The notes under the pieces: model-generated
The model's input: only the letters and a program-made list of their open reading frames with translations
What the model was told of the DNA's origin: nothing
The model's database searches: none
Made by a program: the position numbers and the translations under genes
Shown: positions 59,594 to 64,000 of the stretch, piece by piece
Position numbering within the stretch: the first letter of the stretch is position 1
Layout of the letters: each line of letters starts with the position of its first letter
Source: Dactylosporangium sucinum
GTDB lineage: Bacteria; Actinomycetota; Actinomycetes; Mycobacteriales; Micromonosporaceae
DNA length: 64,000 nucleotides
Assembly: GCF_014647515.1 (NCBI RefSeq)
Contig: NZ_BMPI01000009.1
Coordinates: forward strand, 62,001-126,000
Reading direction: 5' to 3'

Positions 59594-60028
59594 TCACCAC
59601 CGGTCCCGCGGCTGGTCCGGCCCCTGGTCCGACGTGTGGTCCGGCGCCGGGCCCGGCTCGTTCAGCCGCTCCCGGACCCGCTCGGCGATGGCCCGCCCGG
59701 TCGGTGATCCGGGCATGGTCTCCTCGATGACCTCCCTGGACCGCTCGGCCAGCCGCGCCTTGGCCTCCCGCATGGTGCTCATGATCGTGCGGGCGACGAC
59801 GTCGGGCGCGACCCGCTGGATGCGCTGCCCGAGCCGCAGGTCGACAAGCGCCCCGCTGGCATCGACGGTCACCTCGCAGAGCCCGTTGGGATCGGCGGCG
59901 CTCATCCGCAGCTCCTGCAGCCGGTCGCTCATCGCCTGGGTCTCGGCGGCCATGCGTTCGATGCGGCCGCGCCACTCCGCGACCTGCTCCATCGCGCCGT
60001 CCGGATCCAGCAAGCCTCCCGCGCTCAC
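59594..60028 (-). CDS. YbaB/EbfC-like protein of a T7SS cassette
   Basis: A 144-residue protein with a helix-strand-helix core: LDPDGAMEQVAEWRGRIERM, ELRMSAADPNGLCEVTVDAS and GALVDLRLGQRIQRVAPDVV. This is the YbaB/EbfC nucleoid-protein fold. Copies like this routinely open WXG/EspC toxin operons in actinobacteria. The C-terminal tail is Pro/Asp-rich. GTG 60028 is two bases after GGGGGAG. It is the first gene of the cassette; its role in secretion or regulation is unknown. Confidence 0.78.
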   Translation of the reverse strand: MSAGGLLDPDGAMEQVAEWRGRIERMAAETQAMSDRLQELRMSAADPNGLCEVTVDASGALVDLRLGQRIQRVAPDVVARTIMSTMREAKARLAERSREVIEETMPGSPTGRAIAERVRERLNEPGPAPDHTSDQGPDQPRDRW

Positions 60029-60183
60029 GACTCCCCCGTTTCCCCGGTCTCACCCGGTCTGACTGGGTAGGGTACCGCAGCGCATCACCCCCGCTTCTAC
60101 GATGGCCGTCAATCCGGGGGAGCACGACCGCGCGCAGACGCCGGCGTGCCGGCTGTCCGTGGCCGGCGCACCGCCCGCCGCGG

Positions 60184-60585
60184 TCACGGTGCCCGGAGGG
60201 ACCTGACGCCGGCGTCGGTGGGGGCGAATCCCCCGGCCTTCAGGTAGAAGTCGCGCAGGTGGGGCTCGAAGTCGACGTGGAGCCAGTCGCAGCCGGCGGC
60301 CTCGGCCTGCTCGGTGGCGCAGGCGACCAGGCGGGCGCCGATGCCCTGCCGGCGGGCCTGCGGCGCAACCATCGTGTCGAGGACGAAGGCGTGGGCGCCG
60401 CCGTCCCAGGCGACGACCACGAAGCCGACGAGCTCGCCGTCGTCGCGGGCGCAGACCCAGCCGAGGGCGTGGCGTTCGAGCCGCTCCCGCCAGGCGTCGC
60501 GGCCTCCCGGCCCGAACGACCCGGCGTGCAGCGCGGCGACCTCGGGGTCGCCGAAGTCGCCGCGCCATTCGTAGCTGAGGGTCAT
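60184..60585 (-). CDS. GNAT-family N-acetyltransferase
   Basis: A 133-residue acetyltransferase. DGELVGFVVVAWDGGAHAFV is the strand 2-4 region, FVLDTMVAPQARRQGIGARL contains the acetyl-CoA pyrophosphate loop (Q-x-R-R-Q-G-I-G) and CDWLHVDFEPHLRDFYLKAG with GFAPTDAG is motif B. The acceptor is unknown. ATG 60585 overlaps the stop of the upstream DUF998 gene as ATGA, so the two share an mRNA from the palindrome-controlled promoter at 61.2 kb. Confidence 0.88.
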   Translation of the reverse strand: MTLSYEWRGDFGDPEVAALHAGSFGPGGRDAWRERLERHALGWVCARDDGELVGFVVVAWDGGAHAFVLDTMVAPQARRQGIGARLVACATEQAEAAGCDWLHVDFEPHLRDFYLKAGGFAPTDAGVRSLRAP

Positions 60586-61193
60586 CGGAGCATCTTGCCG
60601 TACAGCGTGGTCGTCCAGGCCGTCGCGACCGCCTGAGCGACCACCAGCAGCCGGAAGTCGCCGGCGGCGAAGGCGGCCACGTCGGCGGCCAGCACCGCGA
60701 CCGGCGCCACGACGGTCCAGGCGAGCCAGCCGCGCTCCTGACGGCGGGCGAACCGGCGGGCGAACACCACGAACGCGACCAGACCGGTGAGCCCGGCGAC
60801 GGCCGGCCCCATCGAGTGGACGGTGCCGTGCCAGGTGACGGTGTCGGCGGCGCCGGCCGGGTATCCGTTGACCGGGTCGGTCCGGAAGAGCCCGGCCACC
60901 AGCAGCCCGGCGCCGCCGCCACCGACGAGGACCGGTCCCCAGCCGCCCAGCGCACGATGGAGCCCGACTGCGCCGGCCAGGCCGAGCAGCCCGCAGGCGA
61001 TGAAGTTGGCGACCTGCACCCAGCCCATGGGGCCGAGGGCCAGCGAGCTGAGCGGGTGCCGGGCGGGGTCGAAGCCGTCGCGCGTGTACGCCTGGATCAG
61101 CACGACGACGAGGAACAACGGACCGGCGACGGCCCCGGCGAGCAGCAACGGCCGCGTGGCGACGGACGGCCGGACGTTCACAGCGGTGGTCAT
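60582..61193 (-). CDS. DUF998 membrane protein
   Basis: A 203-residue protein with six hydrophobic helices. LLLAGAVAGPLFLVVVLIQA opens it and HPLSSLALGPMGWVQVANFI is the DUF998 signature, followed by GLFRTDPVNGYPAGA and TWHGTVHSMGPAVAG. Members are of unknown function, often next to regulators. ATG 61193 is seven bases after TATTTT, so the mRNA is leaderless; the open frame further upstream would start inside the operator. It is the first gene of the operon with the acetyltransferase. Confidence 0.85.
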   Translation of the reverse strand: MTTAVNVRPSVATRPLLLAGAVAGPLFLVVVLIQAYTRDGFDPARHPLSSLALGPMGWVQVANFIACGLLGLAGAVGLHRALGGWGPVLVGGGGAGLLVAGLFRTDPVNGYPAGAADTVTWHGTVHSMGPAVAGLTGLVAFVVFARRFARRQERGWLAWTVVAPVAVLAADVAAFAAGDFRLLVVAQAVATAWTTTLYGKMLR

Positions 61194-61200
61194 GCGTTCG

Positions 61201-61230
61201 AAAATAGGTGACCATTTGGTCACATGTCAA
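61201..61230 (-). promoter_or_regulatory. Promoter with a palindrome filling the spacer
   Basis: On the minus strand TTGACA (61225-61230) and TATTTT (61201-61206) are 18 bp apart. GTGACCATTTGGTCAC at 61208-61223 (7-bp arms) occupies nearly the whole spacer. A repressor dimer here would exclude RNA polymerase. The regulator gene is not in the window. Confidence 0.7.
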
Positions 61231-61237
61231 CGCGGAC

Positions 61238-61268
61238 TTGACCTCAACATTGGTTCAGGTTCTAGGCT
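61238..61268 (+). promoter_or_regulatory. SoxR-like promoter of the flavin reductase gene
   Basis: TTGACC (61238-61243) and TAGGCT (61263-61268) are 19 bp apart, the stretched spacer of MerR-family promoters. The dyad CCTCAAC-ATTG-GTTCAGG (61242-61259) resembles the SoxR box CCTCAAG-N4-CTTGAGG. The start codon GTG 61276 is seven bases after the -10. Confidence 0.6.
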
Positions 61269-61275
61269 CGGGGTC

Positions 61276-61764
61276 GTGACGATCATTGCCGGTACCGAGC
61301 TCGCGGAGCTCTTCCGGACCGCGTTCCGCGGCTACCCCACCGGCGTGGCGATCATCACCGCCCACGGCCCGGACGGCCCGGTCGGCCTGACGGCGTCCAG
61401 CGTCGCGTCCGTCTCCGTCGCGCCGCCCGCGTTGTCGTTCTCCGTCATGGACTCCCCCTCGGCCCTGGTCATCGCGGCGGCATCGAGCGTGGTCGTCAAC
61501 CTCCTCGGGGCGGCCCACGCCGGGCTGGCCAGCGACTTCGCCCGCAACGGCGCCCCCCGGTTCACCGCCGGCCAGGGGTGGATCACGCTGCCGACCGGCG
61601 AGCCGGGCCTCGCCGGCGCCCCCGCGGCCCTGCGGTGCGTCCCGCTGCACCGCGTGGCCGTCGGCGCCTCCACGCTCGTCGTCGCCCAGGTCACCGACGT
61701 CGTCCCGGGCCCGGACGGCCCGGCGCTGATCCACCACGAACGGCGGTTCACCAGCACCGGCTGA
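61276..61764 (+). CDS. Flavin reductase-like flavoprotein
   Basis: A 162-residue FMN-binding split-barrel protein. FRGYPTGVAIITAHGPDGPV and GLTASSVASVSVAPPALSFS are the classic flavin reductase signature (P-T-G-V and T-A-S-S-x-x-S-V-S-x-x-P-P), followed by SVVVNLLGAAHAGLASDFAR. Such proteins supply reduced FMN to monooxygenases or act alone. No oxygenase is adjacent. GTG 61276 gives a leaderless mRNA. The SoxR-like promoter suggests induction by redox-active compounds, as for SoxR targets in streptomycetes. Confidence 0.88.
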   Translation: MTIIAGTELAELFRTAFRGYPTGVAIITAHGPDGPVGLTASSVASVSVAPPALSFSVMDSPSALVIAAASSVVVNLLGAAHAGLASDFARNGAPRFTAGQGWITLPTGEPGLAGAPAALRCVPLHRVAVGASTLVVAQVTDVVPGPDGPALIHHERRFTSTG

Positions 61765-61796
61765 GCCACGCCGAGGCTCGGACCACGACGCTCGCG

Positions 61797-62267
61797 CTAC
61801 GTGATCGAGAAGAGACGATCAACGGGGTCGACGACGGCGGCGAGCAACGCGCCGGGCACCAGCGCCGGGTCGTCGGCGCGGATCGTGTCCGCCTCGAACG
61901 CGGCGAATCCGGGCCCGCTGATCCGCAGGTGGAGTTCCAGCCCGGGATCCTCGCCGCCCAGATGGTGCGCCACCGCCAGGATCTCCGCCGTCGCGGCGAC
62001 ACCGGCGGCGGACAGCCGGCGCCCGTCGCGGCGCGAGCGGGTGACCAGACGCAAGCCGAAGACGCCGAACCCGACACCGGCGATCGTCACCAGCACGCCA
62101 CCGGCGAGCAGGCCCCAGAAGTCCGCGGGCGACCGGGCCGGGTCCAGCGTCACGGCGGCGGCGAGCAGGACCGGCCCGGGCAGGCAGATGGCCAGGAACG
62201 CCAGTCGGCACAGCAGCGCGCCGATCGGACCGAGGCGCGCCTCCGCCTCCCGAGGGGTGCTCGTCAC
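61797..62267 (-). CDS. Small membrane protein, DUF3592-like
   Basis: A 156-residue protein with two helices (LCRLAFLAICLPGPVLLAAA and WGLLAGGVLVTIAGVGFGVF) and a cytosolic or extracytoplasmic beta domain containing AGVAATAEILAVAHHLGGED and LELHLRISGPGFAAFEADTI. The pattern of a short domain after V-A-A-T-A-x-I-L resembles DUF3592. Function unknown. GTG 62267 follows a minus-strand TAACAT by six bases, a leaderless arrangement. It converges on the flavin reductase gene. Confidence 0.65.
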   Translation of the reverse strand: MTSTPREAEARLGPIGALLCRLAFLAICLPGPVLLAAAVTLDPARSPADFWGLLAGGVLVTIAGVGFGVFGLRLVTRSRRDGRRLSAAGVAATAEILAVAHHLGGEDPGLELHLRISGPGFAAFEADTIRADDPALVPGALLAAVVDPVDRLFSIT

Positions 62268-62280
62268 CCCCGCATGTTAG

Positions 62281-63066
62281 TCAGTCGATCCGGTTCCGGT
62301 GCGCCGGCGGATCAGCCAGGTCCTTGAGCCAGTCGCGGCTCGCGTCGGTCACCCGCGCCGGGACGCCCAGGCCGTCGAGCAGCTCGCCCGCCGCCTCCAT
62401 CTCGTGCGTGCGGCGGACGGCGTGGGCCTTGGAGCCGGTCACCAGGCGGTCCAGCGTCGCCGCGTCGGCGCGGGTCAGCTCCTCCGTGATGTTGGCCGCC
62501 AGCCAGTCCTCCAGGCCCGCGGCGCGAGCCGCCGTCAGCGCCTCGATCACGGCCGCCGCCAGGCCCTTGTAGAAGACGCTGCGCAGCAGCTTGCGGGTCG
62601 CGGCGACGCCCACCGGGCCCGGCAGGACGTCGACCGCGGCACCGAACGCCCGCACGGCCGCGGCGAACGGTTCCGCCCCCGGGCCGCTCGCGGTCATCGC
62701 CGTATACAGGCCCTTCGGCGGGACCGGGGCCATCAGCGCCACGTCGGCCACCACGGCCCGGTGGCCGGCCGCCGCGTGGACGGCCTCCTTGACCGCCGGG
62801 GCGGCGGTGTTCAGGTCGGCCCAGACCGTGCCCGGTGCGCAGCCCGGCAGCCCCTGCGCCAGGGCGTCCAGCGCGTCGGCGGCGCTGTTGACGCTCAGCA
62901 CCAGGCTCGCGCCGCGGCAGGCCTCGGTCGCGTCGGGTGCGTTGAGGACGCCGTCGGGGGCGGTGACGCGCGGGTCGTAGCCGCGGACCGTTGCGCCCGC
63001 CCGCACCAGGTCGCGCGCGATGTGGCCGCCGGCCTCACCGAGGCCGAGCACGGCGACCGTGGTCAT
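62281..63066 (-). CDS. NAD(P)-dependent beta-hydroxyacid dehydrogenase-like protein
   Basis: A 261-residue 6-phosphogluconate/3-hydroxyisobutyrate dehydrogenase relative. TVAVLGLGEAGGHIARDLVR is the nucleotide-binding motif, VADVALMAPVPPKGL holds the substrate loop in place of the usual D-A-P-V-S-G, and KLLRSVFYKGLAAAVIEAL contains the catalytic Lys (K-L-L-R-S). The C-terminal helical domain matches DUF1932. ATG 63066 overlaps the GntR stop as ATGA. The regulator and enzyme form an operon that probably handles a small acid or steroid-type side product; the substrate is unknown. Confidence 0.85.
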   Translation of the reverse strand: MTTVAVLGLGEAGGHIARDLVRAGATVRGYDPRVTAPDGVLNAPDATEACRGASLVLSVNSAADALDALAQGLPGCAPGTVWADLNTAAPAVKEAVHAAAGHRAVVADVALMAPVPPKGLYTAMTASGPGAEPFAAAVRAFGAAVDVLPGPVGVAATRKLLRSVFYKGLAAAVIEALTAARAAGLEDWLAANITEELTRADAATLDRLVTGSKAHAVRRTHEMEAAGELLDGLGVPARVTDASRDWLKDLADPPAHRNRID

Positions 63067-63743
63067 CGCAGGCCCGGGGTGTCGATGCCGCGCAGCGCCT
63101 CGATGACGCTCGCGATGTGGTCGCGCATCGCGGACTCGGCGGCCTTCGGGTCGCGCTCGCGGATCGCCTCGATGATGCGCTCGTGCTGGGGCAGGGAGAC
63201 CAGCGGGCGGCCCGGGTGCAGCGACAGCATGAACTGGTGGCGGACCAGCTGGCCGCGCAGGGTCTCGATGATGCCGTCCGCGGTGCGGTGGCCGGCGATG
63301 GTGCGGATGAGGGCGTGCAGGCGTTGGTTGAGGTCGCTGTACCGCCGGAACTCCCCCGCCGCCACCGCGCGCCGCATCAGCAGGCCGATCTCGTCGAGCT
63401 CGCTCGCCTGCTCGTCGGTGACCAGGATCGCGGCCTTCGCGGCGACGAGCCCCTCCAGCACCATGCGGACCTCGGTGATCTCGACCGCCTCGCCGAGCGA
63501 CACCTTCCGGACCTGGGCGCCCTTGTTGCGCTGGACCTCGACCAGGCCGTCGGCCGCCAGCTCCTGCAGGGCGGTGCGGATGTTGAACCGGCTGACCCCG
63601 AACCGCTCGCACAGCTGGGCCTCGACGAGGCGCTCGCCGGGCAGGTACTCGCCGCCGAGGATCGCGGCGCGCAGCAGCTCGCGCGCCTCCGCGGCCGAGG
63701 CGCCGGGCGCGCGCCGGCGCGGTGGTGCGGACGGGTCGGGCAT
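63063..63743 (-). CDS. GntR/FCD-family regulator
   Basis: A 226-residue FadR-type regulator. The winged helix spans about 18-80 (LLRAAILGGEYLPGERLVEA, FGVSRFNIRTALQELAADGL) and the helical FCD ligand domain follows, with EFRRYSDLNQRLHALIRTIA and His in MRDHIASVIEAL as probable metal/ligand residues. It should be released from its operator by a small organic acid. ATG 63743 is the first start; its dehydrogenase partner overlaps. A TTGTCAACAA-type operator lies 57 bases upstream on its promoter. Confidence 0.9.
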   Translation of the reverse strand: MPDPSAPPRRRAPGASAAEARELLRAAILGGEYLPGERLVEAQLCERFGVSRFNIRTALQELAADGLVEVQRNKGAQVRKVSLGEAVEITEVRMVLEGLVAAKAAILVTDEQASELDEIGLLMRRAVAAGEFRRYSDLNQRLHALIRTIAGHRTADGIIETLRGQLVRHQFMLSLHPGRPLVSLPQHERIIEAIRERDPKAAESAMRDHIASVIEALRGIDTPGLR

Positions 63744-63777
63744 GCGTTCTCCGAGGCAAACGGTGCTGACGACGGCC

Positions 63778-63811
63778 AGTCTCGCAGTGTTCTGACACTA
63801 TTGTCAACAAT
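63778..63811 (-). promoter_or_regulatory. GntR promoter and operator
   Basis: ATTGTCAACAAT (63800-63811) has 5-bp arms and fits the T-N-G-T-N-N-A-C-N-A style of FCD operators. The minus-strand -35 TTGACA (63802-63807) lies within it, and GAGACT (63778-63783) 18 bp away is a fair -10. Autorepression is likely. Confidence 0.5.
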
Positions 63812-63843
63812 CCGGAGCGAGCGGGAACGGACCCGGCGGATGG

Positions 63844-64000
63844 TCAGGCGGGTTCTATGCGGCGGCTCGCCGCGCGGCCGGCCCGGTAGCCGAAGACGAC
63901 GGCTGGCGCGATCGTCGAGCCCGGGCCCGGGTACGTGCGGCCCATGACCGACGCGGTGGTGTTGCCGGCGGCGTACAGGCCCTCGACGGCCGAGCCGTCG
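63844..64000 (-). CDS. FAD-binding dehydrogenase, C-terminal fragment (KstD-like)
   Basis: The last 51 codons of a gene that continues past the right edge. [20 protein letters not shown] with [17 protein letters not shown] is the C-terminal FAD-contact region shared by 3-ketosteroid delta1-dehydrogenases and related fumarate reductase-type flavoproteins; the segment MGRTYPGPG is especially KstD-like. The stop is TGA at 63844-63846. It is oriented towards the divergent-side GntR promoter, so it may be read before that promoter region. Steroid or similar ring dehydrogenation is the likely reaction. Confidence 0.75.
   Translation of the reverse strand, partial: DGSAVEGLYAAGNTTASVMGRTYPGPGSTIAPAVVFGYRAGRAASRRIEPA

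Overview
The window is GC-rich actinobacterial DNA (GC or GC-ending codons almost everywhere). Many promoters have a TAnnnT -10 box 6-7 nt before the start codon, so their mRNAs are probably leaderless. Together with STAND/SARP regulators, an EspC/YbaB type VII secretion cassette, mycothiol-type enzymes and arabinan-degrading enzymes, this suggests a filamentous soil actinomycete, most likely Micromonosporaceae (Actinoplanes/Dactylosporangium-like). The genus is an inference. I saw no tRNA, rRNA, CRISPR array or intact insertion sequence.

Layout. 1-5.3 kb: end of a flavin oxidoreductase, an ECF41 sigma factor, a large secreted zinc metalloprotease and an MFS remnant. 5.3-10.4 kb: an AfsR-like regulator, then a secreted metallophosphoesterase behind a DtxR-type iron box. 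10.4-11.8 kb: an alanine-rich leader peptide, an attenuator and a minimal alanyl-tRNA synthetase-like gene. 11.8-15.3 kb: a three-gene membrane glycosyltransferase operon and a DUF4097 gene. 15.5-22.1 kb: a MerR-maleylpyruvate isomerase fusion, an EntS-like exporter, small enzymes, a PadR operon with a degenerate signal peptidase, a VOC protein and a second exporter. 22.3-26.2 kb: a HelR-type RNA polymerase helicase behind a rifamycin-associated element, and a PhoX phosphatase behind a PHO box. 26.5-31.2 kb: small soluble proteins, a methyltransferase, an isochorismatase-like enzyme and a TetR/esterase pair. 31.3-38.9 kb: HEAT-like repeat protein, STAND regulator, then a malic enzyme-fumarase operon.

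38.9-47.7 kb is a carbohydrate region. It has two truncated glycosidase fragments back to back, a DUF916/WxL-like surface pair, a GH51 arabinofuranosidase and two GH43/AbfB enzymes, with LacI-type operators but no LacI gene. 47.9-53.8 kb: a UvrA-like (DrrC-type) ATPase, a FAD enzyme, an LprG-like lipoprotein and AzlCD. 53.8-60 kb is a conflict island: a CHAT protease-STAND-TPR protein faces a five-gene T7SS-type cassette that ends in a predicted PD-(D/E)XK nuclease toxin and a candidate immunity gene. 60-64 kb: GNAT/DUF998 operon, a flavin reductase under a SoxR-like promoter, a GntR/dehydrogenase pair and the end of a KstD-like flavoprotein.

The most novel-looking signals are the alanine attenuator with its truncated AlaRS, the signal peptidase homologue that lacks both catalytic residues, the toxin cassette opposite the CHAT-STAND gene, and the rearrangement scar at 38.9-39.5 kb.
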